A stretch of 64,000 nucleotides of DNA from an uncultured Lachnospiraceae bacterium (GTDB lineage: Bacteria > Bacillota > Clostridia > Lachnospirales > Lachnospiraceae). The notes beneath the pieces are model-generated. The model saw only the letters and a list, made by a program, of their open reading frames with translations, made no database searches and had not been told where the DNA came from. Shown here in pieces: positions 1 to 8,794 of the stretch (positions are counted from its first letter, which is position 1; each line of letters starts with the position of its first letter). A program made the position numbers and the translations under genes. The stretch is taken from the NCBI GenBank assembly GCA_902761225.1, contig CACWJQ010000004.1:1-64000 (forward strand), given 5' to 3'.

Positions 1-1
1 G

Positions 2-499
2 GTTGATGGAGTGAAGCCAAATGATGAACTGTCTGAAAATATATGTAAGAACACGGATGGATTATTTACTTTTTTAGGGAGTGAAAAGAATTATGAAAAT
101 GCCTTGGTATATTCTTATTATATTGATGGAGAGATAAACGAAGAGAATATTGCTCTGATAATAAACAGTGCAAGTTCGATTTCTGCGAAATATGATGAGA
201 AAGTGTGTATTAATGTAGAAACCTGGATACCTGGAGGTATAGGAGGTTTGTGTTCGATCTCAAATTATTACCAAATGGCGGATGGTACATATTATGTGTA
301 TCCTGATCTATGTGTATATACAGTTCTTTGGCAGGATCTTACTACGTCGGATGCACGTGAACCCTCTGCGTTTACAGGTGCAGAAGGTATAAAGTATTTT
401 CGGGTAGATGATCGCATGAACGAAAAAGCCAAAGAACAGGAGATTAATTGGTACGAGATTTGGCCGGATTTGGAAGGGGTGGAAGTGTTTTCTCATTAA
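2..499 (+). CDS. Hypothetical protein, 5' end cut by window
   Basis: I do not recognise this family. The frame stays open to the left window edge; a GTG at position 11 is the first possible start inside the window but has no visible Shine-Dalgarno sequence, so the gene most likely begins upstream. The visible product is about 165 residues, acidic and rich in aromatic residues (Tyr, Trp), with no obvious signal peptide or membrane segment. A Gly-rich turn (GGIGG) lies near residue 75. The DNA is clearly more AT-rich than the following genes, which suggests different ancestry. Small acidic soluble proteins of this kind are sometimes immunity proteins, but nothing here proves that. It ends 71 bases before the glutamine synthetase promoter. 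Confidence 0.5.
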   Translation, partial: VDGVKPNDELSENICKNTDGLFTFLGSEKNYENALVYSYYIDGEINEENIALIINSASSISAKYDEKVCINVETWIPGGIGGLCSISNYYQMADGTYYVYPDLCVYTVLWQDLTTSDAREPSAFTGAEGIKYFRVDDRMNEKAKEQEINWYEIWPDLEGVEVFSH

Positions 500-552
500 T
501 TGCATGAGATTGATGGATATTATTACTATATAGATATGCTGATTGCATTGTT

Positions 553-570
553 TCACTTTTCAAAAAGTGA
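553..570. promoter_or_regulatory. Perfect 18-bp palindrome abutting the glnN -35 box
   Basis: TCACTTTT, a CA spacer, then AAAAGTGA: two perfect 8-base arms that end exactly where the TTGACA box begins. There is no T-run, so a terminator for the upstream gene is unlikely. Position and symmetry fit a dimeric regulator acting on glutamine synthetase transcription. A half-site-like TCACTTGAAAAG recurs at 601-612, around the predicted transcription start. The regulator is not identified. Confidence 0.45.
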
Positions 571-599
571 TTGACAACTTTCCCACAGGGTAGTAATTT
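571..599 (+). promoter_or_regulatory. Sigma-A type promoter of glnN
   Basis: TTGACA at 571-576, a 17-base spacer, and TAATTT at 594-599. The -35 box is perfect and the -10 box is close to consensus. Transcription should start near 605-607, so the mRNA would begin just before the hairpin at 614-659. Confidence 0.75.
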
Positions 600-613
600 A
601 TCACTTGAAAAGG

Positions 614-676
614 CAAAGGCGTCTTTTCTGTCTGTAAACTTGCAGAAAAGGCGTCTTTGTCTTTTTCTGTTTTTCC
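614..676 (+). terminator. Hairpin plus T-rich tract in the glnN leader (attenuator candidate)
   Basis: The arms 614-630 and 643-659 pair over 17 positions, with two G-U pairs and a 12-base loop. A T-rich tract (660-676) follows, then the ribosome-binding site at 682-690. The predicted start of transcription lies upstream, so the structure sits inside the glnN leader. It can be read as an intrinsic attenuator or as a 5'-stabilising stem. A terminator for the upstream gene alone is less likely because the only good promoter lies before the hairpin. Confidence 0.55.
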
Positions 677-696
677 AAAATAAGGAGGAACATTTT

Positions 697-2799
697 ATGG
701 AAGCACATTCAGTACCTGAGTATTTCGGAGAACTTGTATTTGACGATCGTCAGATGAGAGCAAGACTTTCATCCAAGGTTTATGCATCCCTCAGAAAGAC
801 CATCGATGAGGGCAAGAAGCTGGATTCCAAGATCGCTGAGGCGGTTGCGGGAGCAATGAAGGAGTGGGCTCTTGAAAAGGGAGCTACACACTTTACCCAC
901 TGGTTCCAGCCCCTTACCGGAATCACTGCAGAAAAGCACGATTCATTCATCACTCCGTCACCTGACGGAAGTGTCATAATGGAGTTTTCAGGCAAGGAGC
1001 TCATCCAGGGTGAGCCCGATGCATCTTCATTCCCTTCAGGCGGTATCAGAGCTACATTCGAAGCAAGAGGATATACGGCATGGGATCCTACCTCATATGC
1101 GTTCATCAAGGATAAGACTCTTTGCATCCCCACTGCATTCTGTTCATACAGCGGTGAGGCTCTCGATAAGAAGACACCCCTCCTTCGTTCCATGGAGGCA
1201 CTCAATAAGCAGGCACTCCGTATCCTTAAGCTGTTCGGAAACGATACGGCAAAATATGTCAGGACTTCCGTAGGTCCCGAGCAGGAATACTTCCTTATCA
1301 CCAAGGAGATGTATGACCAGCGTCCCGACCTCAGATACACCGGAAGAACTCTTTTCGGATCAAGACCTCCCAAGGGACAGGAGATGGATGACCATTACTT
1401 CGGAGTCATCAAGCCCCGTGTTCAGGAGTTCATGAACGATCTCAACAGGGAACTCTGGAGGCTGGGAATCCTTGCCAAGACAGAGCACAATGAAGTTGCT
1501 CCCGCCCAGCATGAGCTTGCTCCCATCTATTCAACTACCAACATAGCTACAGACCAGAACCAGCTGATGATGGAGATCATGCAAAAAGTAGCCGCAAAGC
1601 ACGGACTTGTATGTCTCCTTCATGAGAAGCCCTTCGCAGGAGTAAACGGAAGCGGCAAGCACAATAACTGGTCCATGGCGACAGATACCGGCATCAACCT
1701 TCTTTCACCCGGTGAGACACCTTATGAGAATGCACAGTTCCTTCTCTTCCTCTGCGCAGTGATCAAGGCTGTTGATGATTATCAGGATCTTCTCAGACTC
1801 TCTGTTGCAACTGCAGGTAACGATCATAGACTCGGAGCTAACGAGGCACCTCCCGCTATCATCTCCGTATTCCTCGGTGATGAGCTCTCTGCGATACTCG
1901 ATGCCATCGAGAACGATACTCCCTATGCAGGTACCGAGAAGAAGATAATGAAGCTGGGTGTGGATATCCTTCCCGCATTCCCCAGAGATACCACCGACAG
2001 AAACAGAACCTCGCCCTTCGCCTTCACCGGCAACAAGTTCGAATTCAGAAGCCTCGGATCATCCAACTCCATCGCATGTGCGAACATCATGCTCAACTCG
2101 GTCGTTGCGGAATCTCTCAAGATCTACGCGGACAGACTTGAAGGAGCCGAGGACTTTGAAAAGACTCTTCACGAGATGATAAAGAAGACAATCAAGGACC
2201 ACAAGAGGATCCTGTTCAACGGTAACGGCTACGATGATGCGTGGGTCAAGGAAGCTACCGAGGTCAGAGGCCTGTGCAATTACAGGACCACTCCTGACTG
2301 CATGCCTCATATCCTGGATGAGAAGAATGTTAAGCTTCTCACCGGACACAAGGTATTTACCGAGAAGGAGATCGAATCCCGCTGCGAGATCATGCTCGAG
2401 AACTATTGCAAGCAGGTCCGCATCGAAGCCAATACCATGATGGATATGGCACTGAGGCAGATCCTTCCCGCCATTACAGGATATGCGGATAAGCTTTCCG
2501 AGACAGTATCCTCCAAGAAGTCAGTCAATGCATCGCTTGCATGTTCATATGAGACCGATGTCATCTCCAAACTTTCTGTTCTTGCAGATCAGATCTATAC
2601 ACGCAGCGGAGAACTCGAAAAGGCGATCATCTCTCTCGGAAGCGTGGAGGATATCATCGCAGAGAGCGCTGCCATCAGGGATACGCTTCTTCCCAAGATG
2701 GGTGAGCTCAGAGCAGCTGCAGATGAGGCAGAGACACTGGTTTCATCAGAGTACTGGCCTTATCCTTCATACGGTGACATGCTCTTCAGTGTAAGGTAA
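697..2799 (+). CDS. glnN: Glutamine synthetase type III
   Basis: Catalyses ATP-dependent amidation of glutamate with ammonium in the cytosol, the entry of nitrogen into glutamine. At 700 residues it has the length of the large GSIII class. PEQEYF near residue 194 and [10 protein letters not shown] near residue 318 are typical GSIII active-site segments. The ATG at 697 is chosen because TAAGGAGGA lies 7-15 bases before it; a longer reading from the TTG at 571 would start inside the -35 box of the promoter. A terminator at 2825-2866 separates it from asnB. Regulation is probably transcriptional (palindrome at 553-570) and possibly by attenuation in the leader. GlnA types I/II are excluded by length and motif set. 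Confidence 0.95.
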   Translation: MEAHSVPEYFGELVFDDRQMRARLSSKVYASLRKTIDEGKKLDSKIAEAVAGAMKEWALEKGATHFTHWFQPLTGITAEKHDSFITPSPDGSVIMEFSGKELIQGEPDASSFPSGGIRATFEARGYTAWDPTSYAFIKDKTLCIPTAFCSYSGEALDKKTPLLRSMEALNKQALRILKLFGNDTAKYVRTSVGPEQEYFLITKEMYDQRPDLRYTGRTLFGSRPPKGQEMDDHYFGVIKPRVQEFMNDLNRELWRLGILAKTEHNEVAPAQHELAPIYSTTNIATDQNQLMMEIMQKVAAKHGLVCLLHEKPFAGVNGSGKHNNWSMATDTGINLLSPGETPYENAQFLLFLCAVIKAVDDYQDLLRLSVATAGNDHRLGANEAPPAIISVFLGDELSAILDAIENDTPYAGTEKKIMKLGVDILPAFPRDTTDRNRTSPFAFTGNKFEFRSLGSSNSIACANIMLNSVVAESLKIYADRLEGAEDFEKTLHEMIKKTIKDHKRILFNGNGYDDAWVKEATEVRGLCNYRTTPDCMPHILDEKNVKLLTGHKVFTEKEIESRCEIMLENYCKQVRIEANTMMDMALRQILPAITGYADKLSETVSSKKSVNASLACSYETDVISKLSVLADQIYTRSGELEKAIISLGSVEDIIAESAAIRDTLLPKMGELRAAADEAETLVSSEYWPYPSYGDMLFSVR

Positions 2800-2824
2800 T
2801 GTGACAGTTTTCTTCATAATATGC

Positions 2825-2866
2825 GGCCGGGAAGCCGTTACTGCCTTCCCGGCCCATATCCTTTTT
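2825..2866 (+). terminator. Intrinsic terminator after glnN
   Basis: Perfect 10-bp GC-rich stem, GGCCGGGAAG (2825-2834) with CTTCCCGGCC (2845-2854), loop of 10 bases, then a short T-run at 2862-2866. It lies 25 bases after the glnN stop. Confidence 0.8.
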
Positions 2867-2904
2867 AACAGGAATTAAGTGAACCATATACGGAGGATGA
2901 ATAA

Positions 2905-4491
2905 ATGTGTTCTATCATGGCGTGGTGCGGAAGGGGCACCGATGAAGAAGCCTTTGCAAAGGCTTTGGATAAGACGACATCAAGAGGCCCCGATGATGCA
3001 CGGATTATTAAGACAAAGGGCGGACTGCTTGGATTCAGGCGGCTTTCCATCATGGGACTTACCCCGGAGGGAATGCAGCCTTTTGAGCTGAATAATTCCG
3101 CCGTGGTGTGTAACGGAGAGATATACGGATTCTTACCTTTAAGAGATGAATTGAAAGCTAAGGGATATACGTTCAGGAGTGACAGTGACTGCGAGATCAT
3201 CCTCCCGATGTATAAGGAATACGGAGCAGAGTGCTTCAAGAAGTTCGATGCGGAATTCGCCTGTGTGATCTATGACGGTGACAGGGATGAGTGGATCGCT
3301 GCAAGAGATCCCATCGGCATCAGACCTCTATATTATACATTCGATAAGGGCGGAAGCATGATATTTGCAAGCGAGCCCAAGAATCTTACAGAGCTTTCCG
3401 ATGATAAGATCTATCCCTTCCCTCCCGGTCATTACTATAAGGACGGACAGTTTATCTGCTACAACGACATATCAAAGCCTGTAAAAACCGTAAAGGATGA
3501 TCTTGAGACGGTGTGTGCCACTATTCGCGAGAAGCTTATCGCCGGTGTTGAAAAGAGGCTTATAGCAGATGCCAAGGTAGGATTCCTCCTATCCGGAGGC
3601 CTTGATTCATCACTTGTCTGCAGCATCGCACAGCGAAGGAGCAGTACACCCATCCGTACCTTCGCCATCGGAATGAACGAGGATGCCATCGATCTTAAGT
3701 ATGCCAAACAGACAGCGGATTATCTCGGAGCAGATCATACCGAAGTGATCATAACAAGGGACGATGTCATAAATGCACTTCCCGATGTCATCCACCTTCT
3801 CGGAACCTATGACATCACCACCATAAGAGCCAGCATGGGCATGTATCTCCTGTGCAAGGCCATTCATGAGCAGACGGATATCCGTGTTCTTCTCACCGGT
3901 GAAGTCAGTGATGAGATCTTCGGATATAAATATACGGACTTTGCTCCCAGTGCGGAGGCTTTCCAGGCAGAGGCCGAGAAGAGAGTCAGAGAGCTTCACA
4001 TGTACGATGTGCTCCGTGCCGACAGATGTATCTCGGTCAACTCTCTTGAAGCCAGAGTTCCCTTCGGAGATCTTGATTTTGTGGGATACTGCATGTCCAT
4101 AGATCCCGAGATGAAGCGCAATCATTATAACAAGGGCAAGTACCTTCTCCGCCATGCTTTCGAGGGACTTGATTACCTTCCCGATGAGATACTCTTCCGT
4201 GAAAAGGCAGCGTTCTCGGACGCAGTCGGTCACTCCATGGTAGATCATCTCAAGGAATACGCGGAGAGCAGATATACTCAGGAGGAATTCGAGGACGGCT
4301 GCAGGAAATATAAGCATGCACGTCCCTTCACCAAGGAATCCCTCCTCTACAGAGAGATATTCGAAAGCTTCTATCCCGGACAGTCCCAGATGGTCAAGGA
4401 TTTCTGGATGCCCAACAAAGAGTGGGAAGGATGCAACGTCAACGACCCCAGCGCCCGTGTACTCTCCAACTACGGAGCCAGTGGACAATAA
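2905..4491 (+). CDS. asnB: Asparagine synthase (glutamine-hydrolysing)
   Basis: Converts aspartate, glutamine and ATP to asparagine and glutamate. After removal of Met1 the N-terminal Cys2 (MCSIMAW) is the nucleophile of a class II glutamine amidotransferase domain (about 1-190). The C-terminal synthetase domain carries the pyrophosphatase loop SGGLDSS near residue 230. At 528 residues it is close to the short AsnB of enteric bacteria rather than the 610-residue Bacillus types. CGGAGGATG 6-14 bases upstream supports the ATG at 2905. It follows the glnN terminator and precedes pyrG by 71 bases, so it may head the amidotransferase operon. Confidence 0.93.
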   Translation: MCSIMAWCGRGTDEEAFAKALDKTTSRGPDDARIIKTKGGLLGFRRLSIMGLTPEGMQPFELNNSAVVCNGEIYGFLPLRDELKAKGYTFRSDSDCEIILPMYKEYGAECFKKFDAEFACVIYDGDRDEWIAARDPIGIRPLYYTFDKGGSMIFASEPKNLTELSDDKIYPFPPGHYYKDGQFICYNDISKPVKTVKDDLETVCATIREKLIAGVEKRLIADAKVGFLLSGGLDSSLVCSIAQRRSSTPIRTFAIGMNEDAIDLKYAKQTADYLGADHTEVIITRDDVINALPDVIHLLGTYDITTIRASMGMYLLCKAIHEQTDIRVLLTGEVSDEIFGYKYTDFAPSAEAFQAEAEKRVRELHMYDVLRADRCISVNSLEARVPFGDLDFVGYCMSIDPEMKRNHYNKGKYLLRHAFEGLDYLPDEILFREKAAFSDAVGHSMVDHLKEYAESRYTQEEFEDGCRKYKHARPFTKESLLYREIFESFYPGQSQMVKDFWMPNKEWEGCNVNDPSARVLSNYGASGQ

Positions 4492-4562
4492 ATTTCCTAT
4501 CACTCAGGTAGCGGAGATATGCAATATAGGCCGCCATCGTGAAGTAACTAAAGGGTAACAAT

Positions 4563-6170
4563 ATGACAAAATATATATTTGTGACAGGCGGAGTGGTCTC
4601 CGGCCTCGGTAAAGGAATAACGGCAGCATCCCTTGGAAGACTTCTCAAGGCGAGAGGGCTGAAGGTCGCAGCGCAGAAACTTGATCCCTATATCAACGTT
4701 GATCCCGGAACCATGAGTCCCTATCAGCACGGTGAGGTCTATGTTACGGATGACGGCGCTGAGACCGATCTGGACCTGGGACATTACGAGAGATTCATCG
4801 ATGAGGACCTTAACAAGTTCTCGAACCTGACATCCGGAAGAGTATACTGGAACGTTCTGAACCGCGAGAGAAGGGGCGAGTACCTGGGATCCACGGTGCA
4901 GATAATCCCGCATATAACCGATGAGATCAAAGACTTCGTCTACAGTGTCGGCAGGAAGACAAATGCCGATGTGGTCATTACGGAGATAGGCGGAACGGTG
5001 GGTGATATCGAATCCCAGCCCTTTATAGAGGCGGTGAGACAGATATCTCTTGAAGTCGGAAAAGAGAATTCTCTCTTCATACATGTGACACTGGTGCCGT
5101 TCCTCCACGGATCGGATGAGCATAAGTCCAAGCCCACACAGCATTCCGTCAAGGAACTTCAGGGAATGGGAGTGTCCCCTAACATTCTTATACTTCGCTG
5201 CGATGAGCCTCTTGAAGATGACATATTCAAAAAAATCGCGCACTTCTGTAACGTCAAGGAAGACTGTGTCATAGAGAACATCACTCTTCCTTATCTGTAT
5301 GAAGCACCTCTTATGCTTGAAGATTCGGGCTTCTCGAAGATCGTATGCAGGGAACTCGGAATCGAGGCCGGTGAACCGGATCTGAATCACTGGAGAGAAA
5401 TGGTCGATCGTATCAAGAATCTCCAGGATCATGTGACTATCGGACTTGTCGGAAAATATGTACAGCTCCACGATGCATATCTGTCCGTTGCGGAGGCTCT
5501 CAGGCATGCGGGATACGAGAATTCCGCCAAGGTTGATATAAAGTGGATCGATTCCGAGAAGATAACAGAAGAGAATGCTGAAGAGACATTTAAAGGCATC
5601 GACGGCATCATCGTTCCCGGAGGATTCGGTGACAGAGGCATTGAGGGTATGATCACCTCAGCCAAATATGCCAGAACCCATCACGTTCCTTACTTCGGAA
5701 TATGCCTGGGAATGCAGATAGCTGTCATTGAATACGCAAGGAATGTTCTCGGCATCACGGATGCAAATTCGGGTGAATTCGATGAGCTGTGTAAGAATAA
5801 AGTTATCGATTTCATGCCCGGACAGAGCGATACGATCGATAAGGGAGGAACTCTCAGGCTCGGTGCATACCCATGCATGGTAAAAACCGGAAGCAGGCTT
5901 GAAGAGTGCTACGGAGCACCTGAAATCTCTGAGCGTCACCGTCACAGATATGAATTCAATAATGATTACAGGGAGAAGTTCGAAGCAGCTGGAGCGGTTT
6001 TTGCCGGAACATCGCCCGACAACAGGCTTGTTGAAGAGATGGAGCTACCTGATGAGGATTTCTACCTTGGAGTCCAGTATCATCCCGAGTTCAAATCAAG
6101 ACCCGACAAGGCACATCCGCTTTTTAAGGGATTCATAAGAGAGGCAGGTAAACGTCATGGCCATTCATGA
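4563..6170 (+). CDS. pyrG: CTP synthase
   Basis: Makes CTP from UTP using ATP and glutamine, the last step of pyrimidine nucleotide synthesis. The N-terminal synthase domain opens with the family's [14 protein letters not shown]-loop segment (residues 6-18) and continues to about residue 270. The C-terminal class I amidotransferase domain has GICLGMQ with the nucleophile Cys near 380 and YHPEF with His/Glu near 506. 535 residues is the standard length. Its last 14 bases overlap the start of purF, indicating translational coupling. Confidence 0.96.
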   Translation: MTKYIFVTGGVVSGLGKGITAASLGRLLKARGLKVAAQKLDPYINVDPGTMSPYQHGEVYVTDDGAETDLDLGHYERFIDEDLNKFSNLTSGRVYWNVLNRERRGEYLGSTVQIIPHITDEIKDFVYSVGRKTNADVVITEIGGTVGDIESQPFIEAVRQISLEVGKENSLFIHVTLVPFLHGSDEHKSKPTQHSVKELQGMGVSPNILILRCDEPLEDDIFKKIAHFCNVKEDCVIENITLPYLYEAPLMLEDSGFSKIVCRELGIEAGEPDLNHWREMVDRIKNLQDHVTIGLVGKYVQLHDAYLSVAEALRHAGYENSAKVDIKWIDSEKITEENAEETFKGIDGIIVPGGFGDRGIEGMITSAKYARTHHVPYFGICLGMQIAVIEYARNVLGITDANSGEFDELCKNKVIDFMPGQSDTIDKGGTLRLGAYPCMVKTGSRLEECYGAPEISERHRHRYEFNNDYREKFEAAGAVFAGTSPDNRLVEEMELPDEDFYLGVQYHPEFKSRPDKAHPLFKGFIREAGKRHGHS

Positions 6171-7587
6171 GGAATGCGGAGTATTCGGTATAACGGGGGC
6201 ATTTAACACAGGGATAGCACGAGACATCTATCACGGACTCTATGCACTCCAGCACAGGGGGCAGGAAAGCTGCGGTATCGTTGTCAATGACGACGGAGTT
6301 TTTTCCACTCATAAGGACCTCGGACTTGTAGGTGAGGTCTTTGATGAGAGAGAACTCAGTGCTCTTCCCGGCGGATGCATGGCTATAGGACATGTAAGAT
6401 ACGGTACCACCGGAGGGAATATAAGGAGTAATATCCAGCCCATGGTGGTCAGCCATCAGAAGGGAAATCTGGCCCTTGCACACAACGGTAATCTGGCCAA
6501 TTCCCTGGATCTGAGGGATTCTCTGGAGCTGTCCGGTGCCATTTTCCACTCCACCAGCGATACAGAGACCATATGCTATATGATCACGAGGGAGAGGATA
6601 AAGACGGACAGCATAGAGCAGGCAGTCCTTTCCGCGGTAAAATACCTTGAAGGCGCTTACAGCCTTGTCATGATGTCCTCGACCAAATTACTGGCGGTGC
6701 GGGATCCCCACGGGTTCCGGCCGCTTTGTTACGGTAAGAGGGAGGACGGCAGCTTTGTTGTGGCCTCTGAAAGCTGCGCACTTGACGCTGTGGGGGCGAC
6801 CTTTGTAAGGGATGTGGAGCCGGGGGAGATGATAGTCTTCCAGGCGGATCATCCCTTTGAGAAACCGGTTTCATACCATTGTGAACCTTCCGTCAAAAAA
6901 AGTCCCTGTATTTTTGAATATATCTATTTTGCAAGACCCGATTCTGTGATAGATTGTATAGCGGTGCATGACACGAGAGTAAGGGCAGGGGAGATCCTTG
7001 CAAGGGAGTATCCCGTGGAGGCCGATGTGGTGGTGGGAGTTCCGGATTCGGGACTTGACGCCGCGATAGGCTATTCAAGGAAGAGCGGTATCCCCTACGG
7101 TATAGGACTCGTCAAGAACAAGTATGTGGGCAGGAGCTTCATAGCGCCCTCTCAGGATCAGAGGACAGATACCGTACGTATCAAGCTGAGCCCCGTAAGA
7201 AGCGTACTTGAAGGAAAGAGAGTGGTACTCATCGACGATTCCATAGTCCGCGGAACAACCAGCAAGAGGATCATAAGCATCCTCAGGGACGCGGGAGCAA
7301 GGGAGATACATCTCCGCATTTCATCACCGCCCTTCAGACATCCCTGCTTCTACGGAGTGGATGTGGACTCTGAGGATAAGCTCATTGCCAATCATCACAC
7401 CCCCGAGGAGATAGCAGCTCTTACTGGAGCGGATTCCATAGGCTTTCTTCCTATAGAGAGTCTTCGGGAGATGAGCGGGTGCGACCTATTCTGCAGTGCA
7501 TGCTTTGACGGGAACTATCCTACAAGGATCCCGTCCGATCCAAGGAAAGACAGATTTGAGAAGAAACTTTCGGAGGCCGTAAAATGA
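6157..7587 (+). CDS. purF: Amidophosphoribosyltransferase
   Basis: First committed enzyme of purine synthesis: PRPP plus glutamine gives phosphoribosylamine. The N-terminus [11 protein letters not shown] shows a very short propeptide before nucleophile Cys7 of the Ntn-type glutaminase. The C-terminal phosphoribosyltransferase domain has the PRPP-binding [13 protein letters not shown] near residue 355. Cysteines at SPCIFEY, RHPCFYG and CDLFCSAC occupy the places of the four [4Fe-4S] ligands known in Bacillus PurF, so this is the oxygen-sensitive Fe-S type. It overlaps pyrG by 14 bases and carA by 4. Placement with pyrimidine rather than other pur genes is notable. Confidence 0.95.
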   Translation: MAIHEECGVFGITGAFNTGIARDIYHGLYALQHRGQESCGIVVNDDGVFSTHKDLGLVGEVFDERELSALPGGCMAIGHVRYGTTGGNIRSNIQPMVVSHQKGNLALAHNGNLANSLDLRDSLELSGAIFHSTSDTETICYMITRERIKTDSIEQAVLSAVKYLEGAYSLVMMSSTKLLAVRDPHGFRPLCYGKREDGSFVVASESCALDAVGATFVRDVEPGEMIVFQADHPFEKPVSYHCEPSVKKSPCIFEYIYFARPDSVIDCIAVHDTRVRAGEILAREYPVEADVVVGVPDSGLDAAIGYSRKSGIPYGIGLVKNKYVGRSFIAPSQDQRTDTVRIKLSPVRSVLEGKRVVLIDDSIVRGTTSKRIISILRDAGAREIHLRISSPPFRHPCFYGVDVDSEDKLIANHHTPEEIAALTGADSIGFLPIESLREMSGCDLFCSACFDGNYPTRIPSDPRKDRFEKKLSEAVK

Positions 7588-8672
7588 TCTATAGTGGAAA
7601 GTCCAGAAAACTGATAATGCAGGACGGCAGTGAATATGTCGGATACGGATTCGGTGAAGATACCGGCAACAGGGTGTGTGAGCTTGTGTTCAACACATCA
7701 CCCGTGGGATATCAGGAGATCATGTCCGATCCCTCTTATACAGATCAGTTTGTCACCATGGCCTATCCTTTAATAGGTAATTACGGCATCAACAGGGATG
7801 ATAACGAGACCAAGCACCCTACAATAGGCGGTTTTGTGGTAAGGGATTATAACGACCGGCCCTCTAATTTCAGGAGCGGTGAGACTTTATCACAGACACT
7901 GAAGAGACTCGGCATTCCCGGCATCACCGGGGTGGATACCAGGGAGATAGTCAGGAAGATAAGAAATACAGGTACGCGTAAGGCTCTTATAACGGATGCA
8001 TCCACCACTGCAGAGGAGGGACTTAAGATCATCGAAGAGACAGTGCTTAAGCCCGATGCCGTATCGAGAGTCAGCAGGAAGTTCGTTGAAAATTATATTA
8101 CAGTCGGGGCTAAGTATCATATCGCAGCCCTTGATTTTGGCATGAAGGAGAATATCTTAAGGTCCTTCCTTAACAGAGGCTGCAGCGTTACGGTGTTCCC
8201 CTGGAATGCCACGGCAGAGGATGTGGAGGCAGTAAGACCGGATGGCATATTCCTGTCAAACGGACCCGGAGATCCCGAGGATGTGAAGGAGGCCATAGAG
8301 CTTGTCAGGACCCTTCGCGGAAAATATCCCATATTCGGAATATGCCTCGGACATCAGATAATATCCCTTGCATGCGGAGCTAAGACATACAAGCTCAAGT
8401 TCGGACACAGAGGAGGCAATCATCCCGTCAGGAATCTTGAGACAGGAAGAACGGATATCACTTCACAGAACCATTCCTACGCCGTTGACGAGAATACTCT
8501 TGAAGGAACCGGGCTTGTTGTGACACATAAGAATCTTCTGGATGATACGGTCGAGGGTGTAAGATGCAGCAGAGACAGGATATTCAGCGTACAGTATCAC
8601 CCCGAGAGCTGCCCCGGACCTCACGATGCTTCATACCTGTTCGACGAGTTCTTAAGTCTTATGGATAAATGA
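7584..8672 (+). CDS. carA: Carbamoyl-phosphate synthase small (glutaminase) subunit
   Basis: Hydrolyses glutamine and channels ammonia to CarB for carbamoyl phosphate, feeding pyrimidine and arginine synthesis. The N-terminal CarA-specific domain (about 1-170) has VGYQEIMSDPSY. The class I amidotransferase domain carries GICLGHQ with the nucleophile Cys near residue 253 and YHPESCPGP near 338. The start overlaps the purF stop (ATGA), so the two are coupled. carB follows after 122 bases holding a hairpin. 362 residues is the expected length. Confidence 0.96.
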   Translation: MIYSGKSRKLIMQDGSEYVGYGFGEDTGNRVCELVFNTSPVGYQEIMSDPSYTDQFVTMAYPLIGNYGINRDDNETKHPTIGGFVVRDYNDRPSNFRSGETLSQTLKRLGIPGITGVDTREIVRKIRNTGTRKALITDASTTAEEGLKIIEETVLKPDAVSRVSRKFVENYITVGAKYHIAALDFGMKENILRSFLNRGCSVTVFPWNATAEDVEAVRPDGIFLSNGPGDPEDVKEAIELVRTLRGKYPIFGICLGHQIISLACGAKTYKLKFGHRGGNHPVRNLETGRTDITSQNHSYAVDENTLEGTGLVVTHKNLLDDTVEGVRCSRDRIFSVQYHPESCPGPHDASYLFDEFLSLMDK

Positions 8673-8714
8673 CACTGTTGTCATGTTGATGTGACCGGTG
8701 TAGCGAATGATGAT

Positions 8715-8743
8715 ATCGCTTACAGAATGTGAGGTTAAGCGAT
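8715..8743 (+). other. Hairpin in the carA-carB gap
   Basis: ATCGCTTA (8715-8722) and TAAGCGAT (8736-8743) form a perfect 8-bp stem with a 13-base loop. The upstream segment TAGCGA (8701-8706) can compete for part of the same arm, so two exclusive foldings exist. No T-run follows. It may tune the carA:carB ratio through processing or stability; function is inferred only from position. Confidence 0.4.
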
Positions 8744-8794
8744 AGTAACGGATGACAGACAGATCAATAAATGCTGTAAACGGAAGGTGTTAAG

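Noticed and set aside
571-696. N-terminal extension of glutamine synthetase from a TTG at 571
   Set aside because: It would begin inside the -35 box and translate the leader hairpin; the ATG at 697 has an excellent ribosome-binding site and gives the family length.
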